A DNA stretch of 30,789 nt from CAWBRT01 sp049519595. GTDB taxonomy: Bacteria; Acidobacteriota; Terriglobia; Terriglobales; Acidobacteriaceae. The stretch lies in NCBI GenBank assembly GCA_049519595.1, contig JBEKQP010000019.1:1-30789 (forward strand). Direction: 5' to 3'. The number at the start of each line of letters is the position of its first letter. Positions within the stretch are counted from its first letter, which is position 1. The notes under the pieces are model-generated. The model ran no database searches and was not told the origin of the DNA. It saw only the letters and a program-made list of their open reading frames with translations. The position numbers and the translations under genes were made by a program. Below, one piece after another: positions 23,700 to 30,789 of this stretch.

Positions 23700-24458
23700 T
23701 TACTTGCGAACCAGGTTGCGCTGCTTAAGGAAGTAATCGATCAACTCGCTGGAGCTGTTGTCCATCTCCACGTCGAAGGCTTCCACCCGGTTGGTAAAGT
23801 AGTTGAACATCCACACGGCCGGGATCGCGACGAACAACCCAATCGCCGTTGTCACCAGGGCTTCCGAAATGCCGCTCGCGACGGCGCCCAACCCGGTTGC
23901 CTTGGATTCGGAGATGCCACGGAAGGCATTGAGAATTCCGACAACGGTGCCGAACAGCCCCACGAAGGGAGCGGTGGAACCGATCGTCGCCAGACCGCCG
24001 AGTCCACGCTTCAGCTCGGCGTGAACAATGGCTTCGGCGCGTTCCAGGGCACGACGCGAGGCATCGATCTGTTCGCCGGGAATGTCGCTGGAAAGGGTAT
24101 GAACCCTGAATTCCTGCAGGCCGGCGGTGACGACCTTGGCCAGATGACTTTTCTTGTTGCGTTCGGCAACTTTGATGGCTTCGTCAATCTTGCCTTCGCG
24201 GAGAGCGCCTGCGACGGCGGGCGCGAACATGCGAGACTGCTTGCGAGCTGCGCCGTAAGCCATGGCGCGGTCAATCATGATGCCGATCGACCAGCCGGAC
24301 ATGATGAACAGGATGAGCACGACAACCTTTGCCAGAACACCCATCTGTCTCCACAAGGAGATCGGGTCCCAGCCGATGCCGGCACTTTCCTGGAACATCA
24401 CCGCCGCCATCGCCGGTATGTTGCTCAGAACAAGGGTTGCGAGGTTTGCGACAAACAT
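23700..24458 (-). CDS. exbB: ExbB/TolQ-family proton channel protein
   Basis: ExbB is the pentameric inner-membrane channel that couples proton flow to TonB. The 252-residue product has three hydrophobic helices (about 41-62, 157-178, 197-218), with the hallmark GGLATIGSTAPFVGLFGTVVGI leading into the second and GISEALVTTAIGLFVAIPA in the third. Between the first two is the cytoplasmic loop with the EGKIDEAIKVAERNKKS segment. The frame is open to 24542, but the ATG at 24458 after GAGGAGG fits the family length. exbD lies 88 bp downstream, tonB 223 bp upstream. Confidence 0.94.
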   Translation of the reverse strand: MFVANLATLVLSNIPAMAAVMFQESAGIGWDPISLWRQMGVLAKVVVLILFIMSGWSIGIMIDRAMAYGAARKQSRMFAPAVAGALREGKIDEAIKVAERNKKSHLAKVVTAGLQEFRVHTLSSDIPGEQIDASRRALERAEAIVHAELKRGLGGLATIGSTAPFVGLFGTVVGILNAFRGISESKATGLGAVASGISEALVTTAIGLFVAIPAVWMFNYFTNRVEAFDVEMDNSSSELIDYFLKQRNLVRK

Positions 24459-24681
24459 GTGTTGGGTTTCCTCCTCAGGAACTCTTAAACTCTGGACTCT
24501 TTCGCGATGCTGTTCGAACCTCTGATAGCACCACGCGACCAATGACGTCGCGTGCGGCCCGATTTTCGGGCACTAACAGGTAGAAACAGCGACTTACTCA
24601 AACTTGATAGGGGCCTATCGGGCAGCGCAACCGGGCGCCACCAATCAAAACGTTAGATGCAGCTTTTCGGCCGCAACTGCT

Positions 24682-25428
24682 TTATCCACCAGAAAGAGTG
24701 AAATTGACATTGATCGTCGTATCAACGTCGACCGGTTCACCGTTCAGGTAATAGGGCTTGTAACGCCATTGCTTCACTGCGTCGAGAGCGGCCTGCGCCA
24801 GCATCGGGTGCCCACTCACTATCCGCAGATTCTGAATCGTGCCATCCTTGCCAATTACGGCCTGAAGAACCACAGTCCCTTGGATGCGCGCCTGACGCGC
24901 TAGCGGCGGATAGGGTGGCTTCACATTGTGAATTAAATTGCCTTGCGCAACGCCGGACGAAACCCTTACTTTCTGTGGGACGGCCACCTTGGGCACCGGG
25001 GTTGGGATACTGGCTATGCTGTTTAACACGCCGCCAAGTACACCGCCAACCACGCCGCCGTTTACTCCTCCGACAACGCCGCCGACAACTCCACCACCAC
25101 CCAAAGCTGGAGTATCTTCTTCCTGTATCTTAGCAACTTTTTGGGGGATTGCGGTCGGAGTTCGCAGCCGGCCATTGTCAAGTTGGCTAACAACCTTCTG
25201 CACCTTGGGCACAGAAGCCGCTGCTCCCGGGGGTGGTGGCGGCGGTGGTGGTGGGGGAGCTACCAGAAACGTCATGAACTGTTGCCTGGGAAGGGCCTCC
25301 GGGACAATTATTGGAATCAGCACAAGCACGCCAATTAACAGTACCTGTACCAGGAAAGAAAGGGCAGTTACCCATGGGCTGCGCCTTTTGTACTTCTTTC
25401 CCGAATCAAAGAGGCTGTCTTCGAACAT
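24682..25428 (-). CDS. tonB: TonB-family energy transducer with a Gly-Val repeat linker
   Basis: TonB spans the periplasm and transmits ExbB/ExbD energy to outer-membrane receptors. The 248-residue protein has a cytoplasmic N-terminus, one membrane helix (about 20-42), a run of ten prolines (58-67), a linker and the C-terminal TonB domain (about 165-245) with NVKPPYPPLARQARIQGTVVL, GHPMLAQAALDAVKQWRYKP and NGEPVDVDTTINVNF. The odd part is 110-134, a run of GGV units (VVGGV, NGGVVGGV, LGGVL), encoded by near-repeats of a 9-15-bp motif. Typical TonB linkers are Pro/Lys and Pro/Glu rich instead. It precedes exbB on the same strand. Confidence 0.93.
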   Translation of the reverse strand: MFEDSLFDSGKKYKRRSPWVTALSFLVQVLLIGVLVLIPIIVPEALPRQQFMTFLVAPPPPPPPPPPGAAASVPKVQKVVSQLDNGRLRTPTAIPQKVAKIQEEDTPALGGGGVVGGVVGGVNGGVVGGVLGGVLNSIASIPTPVPKVAVPQKVRVSSGVAQGNLIHNVKPPYPPLARQARIQGTVVLQAVIGKDGTIQNLRIVSGHPMLAQAALDAVKQWRYKPYYLNGEPVDVDTTINVNFTLSGG

Positions 25429-25618
25429 AGTAGTCGTTCCCGTCTACAGGTATAGACACCATTGTCCGGACTTTGGCGCTGGAAATCGAACCAAGCCAAG
25501 TTTTTTTCCGGAGCATTGCGCCCCAAGACGGGAGTCCCGGAGGCCCCAGGAAAGCTATGCCCTTGCGCCGGTCTCCCGTTCGCGGAAAATCCGGGATGGC
25601 GACAGACAGACGTGCCCT

Positions 25619-25637
25619 GGAGCAGCCATGCTGCTCC
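25619..25637. terminator. Hairpin after secF
   Basis: GGAGCAGC (25619-25626) pairs perfectly with GCTGCTCC (25630-25637) around a 3-nt loop, 24 bp beyond the secF stop on the minus strand. No T-run, so it may protect the secDF mRNA end or give factor-dependent termination before tonB. Confidence 0.4.
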
Positions 25638-25661
25638 GAGATATACCTTTCACGAACCGAT

Positions 25662-26861
25662 CTAAGCCTTAATCTTCATCTTTTCGCGCCGGGTATCGGT
25701 TACCTTGGCCGAAATACTCCTATTCTTGCTACCACGCCAATCCTGGTAGGCAACCAGCATCGGTGAGGCAATAAAGATTGAAGAGTAAGTGCCGATGATG
25801 ATTCCGATCACCAAGGCCAGCGAAAAGCCGTGCAGTACCTCACCGCCAAACAGGAACAGGGAGAGCACGGTTAAGAACGTGAGGCCGGAAGTCAGTACCG
25901 TCCGGCTCAGCGTCTGATTGATGCTGCGGTTCACGATGTCGGAGAGGCTTTCGCGGCGCAGTAGCTTGACATTCTCGCGAATGCGGTCGAAGACGACGAT
26001 CGTGTCGTTCATCGAGTAGCCGACCAGGGTCAGAATGGCGGCGATGACCGTCAGCGATACTGGCTCATTGATCAGCGAAAACGCGCCGAGAGTGATGATC
26101 GTGTCGTGGAAGCACGCTACCACCGCGGCCGCGCCGTAGATCCACTCGAAACGGAACCAGAGATAAACCAACATCCCAGCCAAAGAGTACAGCGTCGCCA
26201 GCAAAGCCTGCTTCTGGAGTTGCATGCCGACCTGCGGACCAACGATCTCCACGTTTCGGACGCCGAAGTTCGAGGCAAAGAACCCCTGCTGCAAGCTGGA
26301 AACAACCGCGGGCGGAGCGACATTGTTCACGTCAGAGAGAGACTTGAGTACGCCGCCCAGGGTCTTGTCGCGGTAATCGACAATGGCCCGCGCCAGTTGT
26401 CCGTAGCGCTGGGCCGCATCCAGTCCGGCGTGCAGCGGATCTTTTTCCACCAGGTACTGCGTCAGCGTGCTGTAGCCGATGTTGTTCAAATCCTGCTTGC
26501 CGGCCTCTGTTTGGGTCTGCAGGGCGTGTATGATCGAGTTCTTACCCTGGTCGAGCGCTTGCTCGCTCGTCTCTTTCAGATCCAGCGCAATCAGTACCTC
26601 GTTGTTGGCGGAAGCGCCGTAACGCTGAATACGCGCGTCTTTGACCCCGGCGCGATCCATGGCGTTGCGGATCTGGTCGTCATTCGGAGGGCTGGTGAAC
26701 TTCACATAGACAAGCGTGCCGCCGCGGAAATCTACGCCCAGGGGAATGCCATGCCAGAATGCCATCGAAAGAATACCGGCCGTGCTGAAAATTAGGGAGA
26801 AGGCCAGGAAGTACCACTTCTTGCCCAGGAAATCGATGTTCGGGTTGCGAAAAAACTCCAC
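25662..26861 (-). CDS. secF: Protein translocase subunit SecF
   Basis: SecF and SecD form a proton-driven complex that pulls exported proteins out of the SecYEG channel. Motifs are GVDFRGGTLVYVKF in the first periplasmic domain, GYSMNDTIVVFDRIREN and the six-helix pattern. A TTG at 26897 extends the frame, but the GTG at 26861 has GAGGG seven bases upstream and gives the family opening MEFFRNPNIDFLGKKW, so it is preferred (399 residues). This is about 80-90 residues longer than usual: the extra lies in the periplasmic domain, roughly residues 105-195 (from NSIIHALQTQTEAGKQDLNN to VVSSLQQGFF). It lies 86 bp after secD. Confidence 0.94.
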   Translation of the reverse strand: MEFFRNPNIDFLGKKWYFLAFSLIFSTAGILSMAFWHGIPLGVDFRGGTLVYVKFTSPPNDDQIRNAMDRAGVKDARIQRYGASANNEVLIALDLKETSEQALDQGKNSIIHALQTQTEAGKQDLNNIGYSTLTQYLVEKDPLHAGLDAAQRYGQLARAIVDYRDKTLGGVLKSLSDVNNVAPPAVVSSLQQGFFASNFGVRNVEIVGPQVGMQLQKQALLATLYSLAGMLVYLWFRFEWIYGAAAVVACFHDTIITLGAFSLINEPVSLTVIAAILTLVGYSMNDTIVVFDRIRENVKLLRRESLSDIVNRSINQTLSRTVLTSGLTFLTVLSLFLFGGEVLHGFSLALVIGIIIGTYSSIFIASPMLVAYQDWRGSKNRSISAKVTDTRREKMKIKA

Positions 26862-26910
26862 TTTGAAACCCTCAATATCTCTAATAACTCTATTCAACGG
26901 CGGCCCAGGG

Positions 26911-26927
26911 TCGGATTGCTAATCCGA
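26911..26927. repeat. Intercistronic hairpin between secD and secF
   Basis: TCGGATT (26911-26917) and AATCCGA (26921-26927) pair perfectly around GCT. The hairpin sits between the secD stop and the secF ribosome-binding site and could mark an mRNA processing site or tune SecF output. No T-run follows. Confidence 0.4.
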
Positions 26928-26947
26928 AGCCCCGGAGCCCCCAAAAG

Positions 26948-28597
26948 CTAGATCGACAGCGGCTCACCACGCTGATGCCGGTTCAGAATGCTGTCGAAGA
27001 TGGCGCGCGATACAAAGACCGCCGTAAAAAGATTCGCCAGCAGACCGAACGTCAGCGTCACGGCAAATCCCTTCACCGGACCGGTACCGAAGAGGAACAG
27101 AATGGCCGCCGAGACGATGGTGGTTACGTGCGTGTCGATGATCGTCAGGAATGCCTTCCCGAAACCCTGCTCAACCGCTGAGGGCGGTGTCTTGCCATTG
27201 CGCAGCTCTTCGCGGATACGTTCGAAGATCAGAACGTTGGAGTCGACACCCATGCCAACCGTGAGAATCAAACCCGCAATTCCGGGTAGCGTGAGCGTAG
27301 CCCCGCTGAAGCCGAGGAATCCGAGCAAAATAATCAGGTTCAAAATCAACCCCAGGTTGCCGTTGATACCCGCTGCCCGATAGTAAATCAGCATGAACAC
27401 CATCACGGCGGCCATGCCCACGATCGCGGCGCGGACGCCCTGGCGAATCGAATCGGCTCCGAGCGAGGGTCCAACCGTGCGCTCTTCCAGGTAGCGGATA
27501 CTGGCCGGCAGCGCGCCGGAGCGCAGCACCATCGACAGGTCCTTAGCCTGCTGCTCGCTGAAAGTTCCGGTGATACGTCCCATGTCGCGAATGCCTTCCT
27601 GGACCCGGGCCACTTCCTGGACCTTGCCATCAAGCACAACCGCGAGGAAGTCGCCCACATGGGCAGAGGTGAAGGCGTAAAAACGATTGCCGCCGTCGCG
27701 CGTGAGGTTGAAGCTGACCGCTGCACGGCCATTTTCATCGTGCGTTGGCTCGGCTCCGCGAAGGTCGCGACCAGTGACAGCCGAAGCGCGGCTCACGACG
27801 TAATAGGTATCCTGCGGTTCTCCGCTCGGCTCTGGCGAACGCCCAATGCTGCGACCCTTCATCACGACCGAGTCCGGAGGCAGAATCCCGCCATGCGCGG
27901 CCAGTGCGGACCCTTCGGAGGGATAACTCACGCCATTGTCCATCGCCTGCCGGATCTCCAGCATGGCGGTCGACTGCATGATGTCCTTAACCCGGGCGGG
28001 GTCATCGACGCCTGGCAGCTGCACCAGGATCTGGTACTCGCCCAATCCGTGCTCCTGAATGACGGGCTCGCTAACCCCGAGCTGGTCAATGCGGTTACGG
28101 ATGGTCTCAATCGCCTGCTCGACCGCCCGGCTCTTGAGCTGCGTGAGCGACTGCTGCTTCATCGCCAGGACATAGGAATCCTCGACGCCCTGGTTCAGGG
28201 TGTACTCCGGGAGCCGTTCGTCGACGATCGTCTTCAGATTGCCGCTATTGTTCGGGCCGATCCCCTTGATCACGATGCGATCGGGATTCGCCGCAGGGTC
28301 GGGCTTGCTGATCTCGGCATAGCTGATGTTCTTCTGCCGCAGATCGTCTTTTAGCCGCTCGATGACTTGGTCGCTGTCGGCATTGACGGCGTCGTTGACC
28401 ATCACCTGTAGAATCAGGTGCGTGCCGCCCTTCAAGTCGAGCCCGAGGTGAATATTTTGCTGCAAGCCCGCCATCAAGCCGTTCTGCTTGATGGCGGCCA
28501 TGCTCTTTTCTGGATCGTTGCCGAGGAAAATACCCCAGACAAAGACCAAGAGCGTAAGGAGGATGATAGCTACTTTCCAGAGCAGGTTTTTCTTCAT
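26948..28597 (-). CDS. secD: Protein translocase subunit SecD
   Basis: SecD is the larger partner of SecF in post-translocational pulling. The 549-residue protein has an N-terminal membrane helix, HLGLDLKGGTHLIL (50-63), a large periplasmic P1 region with ETIRNRIDQLGVSEPVIQEHG and LPGVDDPARVKDIMQSTAMLEI, then the second part with TGTFSEQQAKDLSMVLRSGALPA, and five further helices including GMGVDSNVLIFERIREELRNGKTP, which contains the conserved proton-path aspartate. The usual length is about 530-615, so it is complete. It begins 15 bp after yajC, and yajC-secD-secF form one operon. Confidence 0.97.
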   Translation of the reverse strand: MKKNLLWKVAIILLTLLVFVWGIFLGNDPEKSMAAIKQNGLMAGLQQNIHLGLDLKGGTHLILQVMVNDAVNADSDQVIERLKDDLRQKNISYAEISKPDPAANPDRIVIKGIGPNNSGNLKTIVDERLPEYTLNQGVEDSYVLAMKQQSLTQLKSRAVEQAIETIRNRIDQLGVSEPVIQEHGLGEYQILVQLPGVDDPARVKDIMQSTAMLEIRQAMDNGVSYPSEGSALAAHGGILPPDSVVMKGRSIGRSPEPSGEPQDTYYVVSRASAVTGRDLRGAEPTHDENGRAAVSFNLTRDGGNRFYAFTSAHVGDFLAVVLDGKVQEVARVQEGIRDMGRITGTFSEQQAKDLSMVLRSGALPASIRYLEERTVGPSLGADSIRQGVRAAIVGMAAVMVFMLIYYRAAGINGNLGLILNLIILLGFLGFSGATLTLPGIAGLILTVGMGVDSNVLIFERIREELRNGKTPPSAVEQGFGKAFLTIIDTHVTTIVSAAILFLFGTGPVKGFAVTLTFGLLANLFTAVFVSRAIFDSILNRHQRGEPLSI

Positions 28598-28612
28598 GGA
28601 GACTGCAACCGC

Positions 28613-28939
28613 CTACGAGGACTTGGCCACCTCGTCCGTAAAGACCGAGGTGATGGAACTGCGTGCAACTTCAATCCGTAAATTATCCGGGGGCACACGA
28701 AGGATGACCGTAGGGTCAGGCCCCTCGCTTTTCACCGACATGATGACTCCGCGCATGCCGCCGGAGGTCGCCACGCGGTCACCCGCTTTGACGTTGCTCA
28801 GCATCGCCTGCCACTTCTTTTGCTTGCGCTGCTGAGGAAGGATGAGCAGGAAGTAGAAAACGGCGAAGATACCCACCATCATCACGAGGCCCATTGAGCC
28901 TCCCTGCCCTTGAAAGAACACTGCGAATAAGCTTGTCAT
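28613..28939 (-). CDS. yajC: Preprotein translocase accessory subunit YajC
   Basis: YajC is a small single-pass membrane protein associated with SecDF. The 108-residue product has one helix (about 17-35, LVMMVGIFAVFYFLLILP), the family signature LPQQRKQKKWQAMLSNVKAGDRVATSGGMRGVI and a C-terminal beta domain. It is preceded by tgt, the common tgt-yajC-secD-secF order, though here with a 345-bp gap. The ATG at 28939 has only a weak ribosome-binding site. Confidence 0.95.
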   Translation of the reverse strand: MTSLFAVFFQGQGGSMGLVMMVGIFAVFYFLLILPQQRKQKKWQAMLSNVKAGDRVATSGGMRGVIMSVKSEGPDPTVILRVPPDNLRIEVARSSITSVFTDEVAKSS

Positions 28940-29284
28940 TCTGTCTAACTCTCATCGGGCCGATTGCACCGACCCGGCTGAAATTGAACTCACGGGAAGC
29001 ATATTGCTACTGCCGTCGATAAAACACCAGATCCGTCAGACACTCGCACCCTGAACACCGGTTGCCACAGCACGTACCCGTACCCCAGGTCTCGCCTGTG
29101 TCAACGTGTTCTTCTGGGCCGGAAGCCGTTCCCAGTTGGTATACACCTCAGAAACCACAAAACCAAGGAATCTTCTGAGTGCCCGGCTCCATCCAGCAGC
29201 GCGACTGTGGCGCTTTCTGGTGGGCTCGGCGGCCTTCCTGGGACTGCTACAGCGAACTGCACTGCTTTGCACGGAAAGTGGCAA
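28940..29284. other. 345-bp gap between tgt and yajC
   Basis: Unusually long for this gene pair. Short frames exist on both strands (29036-29284 minus, 29106-29360 plus), but none has recognisable motifs or start signals. It probably holds a promoter for the yajC-secDF operon, although no near-consensus pair was found. Confidence 0.4.
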
Positions 29285-30424
29285 TCAAACAGCAGAGCGG
29301 AAACTTGTAAACTCCCCAAGCTTTATAGCATGCCTTGCCCTCCGGATAGTGTCAAGGTAAAGGGACAAGTTATGCACCGTATTGAGAACTTGCGCCAAGA
29401 CTTCATTCGACGAATAGAGGTGCCTCAAGTACGCACGCGAGTACCTCTGACAGACCTTACACCCGCAATTGGGGTCCAAAGGACCCTCGTCACGTGCGTA
29501 ACACTGCTTTTTGATGCTTATTTTGCCCTGCGAGGTAAACAACAATCCATGTCGGGCCGCCCGGGTGGGCAGAACGCAGTCCATCATATCCACCCCCAGG
29601 GCCAAGTACTGCACGATTTCCTCCGGCGTCCCTACGCCCATCACATAGCGGGGCCGGGCCGCCGGCAGCAGTGCTATGGCCGCTTCCACCATTTCCCAGG
29701 TTTTTCCCCGAGGCTCGCCTACACTGAGCCCGCCGATGGCATAACCAGGGAAGTCCATTTCCACCGTGCGTTCGGCCGATTCGCGCCGTAAATCGGCATA
29801 CATTCCGCCCTGAACAATGCCGAACAACGCCTGCGTCTGCTCACTGCCGGCAGCCAGCGAGCTTTCCTCATGCCAGGGAACCTCGCGCTGGTGCTGCTCG
29901 AAATAATCCTTGCTGCGGCGAGCCCAGCGCAAAGTCAATTCCATGGACTGCCGGGTTCGCTCGCGCTCCGCCGGAAACTCCGTGCACTCGTCGAATGCCA
30001 TGACGATGTCGGCGCCCAGCCCAATCTGTGCTTCGAGCGCGCTCTCAGGACTGAAGAAATGCGAAGAACCGTCAAGGTGCGAACGAAAGGCAACGCCTTC
30101 CTCGGTGATCTTGCGCAACTCGCTCAAGCTAAAGACCTGAAAGCCGCCCGAGTCAGTCAGGATCGGCCGCTTCCAGCTCATGAACTTCTGCACCCCGCCG
30201 AGGCGGCGAACCGTTTCCACCCCAGGCCGCAGATAAAGATGGTAGGTGTTGCTCAGCAGGATCTGCACTCCCAGCTCTTCTAGAGTGTCCTGCGGAACGC
30301 CTTTTACACTCCCAAGCGTGCCCACCGGCATGAATACGGGTGTCTCGACCTCTCCGTGCGGAGTGACAAAGCGGCCAGCCCGGGCCGCTCCCGAGGTCGC
30401 CTCAACCTGAAAGGAAAAAGACAT
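29285..30424 (-). CDS. tgt: tRNA-guanine transglycosylase (queuine tRNA-ribosyltransferase)
   Basis: Tgt replaces guanine-34 with preQ1 in tRNAs for Asp, Asn, His and Tyr, a step in queuosine synthesis. The 379-residue protein has LSNTYHLYLRPG, TDSGGFQVFSL (Asp91 region), FGIVQGG (201-207), YAIGGLSVGE (228-237), GVDMMDCVLPTRAARHG with the nucleophilic aspartate (Asp279), and the zinc site Cys320-x-Cys322-x2-Cys325 with His351. Length and motifs are normal for the bacterial enzyme. It is first in the leftward tgt-yajC-secD-secF series. The ribosome-binding site before the ATG (AGG-TAA) is weak. Confidence 0.97.
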   Translation of the reverse strand: MSFSFQVEATSGAARAGRFVTPHGEVETPVFMPVGTLGSVKGVPQDTLEELGVQILLSNTYHLYLRPGVETVRRLGGVQKFMSWKRPILTDSGGFQVFSLSELRKITEEGVAFRSHLDGSSHFFSPESALEAQIGLGADIVMAFDECTEFPAERERTRQSMELTLRWARRSKDYFEQHQREVPWHEESSLAAGSEQTQALFGIVQGGMYADLRRESAERTVEMDFPGYAIGGLSVGEPRGKTWEMVEAAIALLPAARPRYVMGVGTPEEIVQYLALGVDMMDCVLPTRAARHGLLFTSQGKISIKKQCYARDEGPLDPNCGCKVCQRYSRAYLRHLYSSNEVLAQVLNTVHNLSLYLDTIRRARHAIKLGEFTSFRSAV

Positions 30425-30566
30425 TTACCTGATTGTACCGAAGTGCCGGTAGGGGAAGCAGGCAAGCGCTCACAGAATGACTCGACGGATCGCAAGATGG
30501 TTTCCGGAAAGCTGCTCCGCGGTTCAGGGCTGGCCTGATTCGCCGCGTTCAGGCATGATAGGAGGA

Positions 30567-30789
30567 ATGTCTTTCCAGCTATCTTCTACGCCTTTGCAGG
30601 CCGTGATTTTCGATTACGGCAAGGTCCTCTCTTACGCGCCGAGCCCGCAGCAGTGGCAGAAGTTGGCTTCGACGGCCGGGCGTCCACTTGATGAATTCCA
30701 ACCCGACTACTGGCGCTATCGCGATGAATATGACCGCGCCTCCTGCGGCGCTGCCGCATACTGGCAGGCAGTCGCCCGCAGGCCCCTGG
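30567..30789 (+). CDS. HAD-superfamily hydrolase, N-terminal fragment
   Basis: The frame opens at an ATG (30567) just after AGGAGG (30560-30565) and runs 74 codons to the window edge. It begins MSFQLSSTPLQAVIFDYGKVLSYAP, where FDYGKV is the HAD motif I (DxGxV type of the HAD-IA subfamily, with a nucleophilic Asp), followed by the start of a helical cap (WQKLASTAGRPLDEFQPDYW). The second acid of motif I, D-x-D, is replaced by Gly here, as in haloacid dehalogenase-type members. Substrate unknown. It is divergent from tgt. Confidence 0.75.
   Translation, partial: MSFQLSSTPLQAVIFDYGKVLSYAPSPQQWQKLASTAGRPLDEFQPDYWRYRDEYDRASCGAAAYWQAVARRPL

Noticed and set aside
24938..25672. 244-codon plus-strand frame with Pro-Thr repeats opposite tonB
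   Set aside because: The repeats are the antisense reading of the TonB Gly-Val linker; not an independent gene and not a CRISPR array.
29036..29360. Small open frames in the tgt-yajC gap
   Set aside because: Overlapping frames on both strands with no ribosome-binding site or recognisable domain.

Overview
The window looks like a chromosomal housekeeping stretch from a free-living, moderately GC-rich, Gram-negative (diderm) bacterium. Protein flavour and gene grouping suggest an acidobacterium of the Terriglobia/Koribacter type: SdpI-like and FmdB-like small proteins, a TonB/ExbB/ExbD/ExbD/TPR-lipoprotein cluster beside tgt-yajC-secD-secF, and GTGTCATCCTGAG-type palindromic repeats. That placement is inference from the sequence alone. 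There is no integrase, transposase, CRISPR array, phage module or rRNA.

Layout. 1-261 (-) is the N-terminus of a secreted lipoprotein running off the left edge. 649-3330 (-) is a CBS-domain protein followed by hslV and hslU. 3629-4195 (+) is an unrecognised 188-aa protein. 4399-4962 (-) is rsmD, divergent from a site-2-type membrane protease with CBS domains (5182-6288). Then come an RlmI-type rRNA methyltransferase, whose start codon is not ATG, and a DUF302 protein. 8239-11637 (+) is a heat-shock block: a very good sigma-70-type promoter, a structured 5' leader, hsp20, an intercistronic terminator-like hairpin and clpB. An SdpI-like membrane protein follows. 12044-13708 (-) holds a decayed pirin fragment, an FmdB zinc-ribbon protein and a PhzF-family enzyme. 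At 13994-14092 (+) is a tRNA-Sec (selC), the most informative RNA gene here. 14310-16810 (+) carries a D-2-hydroxyacid dehydrogenase, ridA with a decayed tandem copy of its own 3' end, and larE. 16988-19069 (+) encodes two envelope-folding lipoproteins (a DsbA-like thioredoxin-fold protein and a PpiC/SurA-like isomerase).

From 19116 to 30424 everything reads leftwards. Transcription order is tgt, yajC, secD, secF, tonB, exbB, exbD, exbD, TPR lipoprotein, a strong intrinsic terminator (21451-21484), then biotin carboxylase and biotin carboxyl carrier protein, separated by a roughly 140-bp palindromic element. The right edge opens a HAD-family hydrolase (+).

The genes fall into functional sets: cytosolic proteolysis and disaggregation (HslVU, ClpB, Hsp20), envelope protein export and folding (YajC-SecDF, DsbA-like, PpiC-like), energy coupling to the outer membrane (TonB-ExbB-ExbD), RNA modification (RsmD, RlmI, Tgt) and acyl-CoA carboxylation. 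No complete undescribed multi-gene system is visible. The best leads are the tRNA-Sec gene with its upstream inverted repeat, a mutually exclusive secondary structure in the hsp20 leader, the decayed ridA and pirin fragments, and the palindromic element between the two carboxylase genes.
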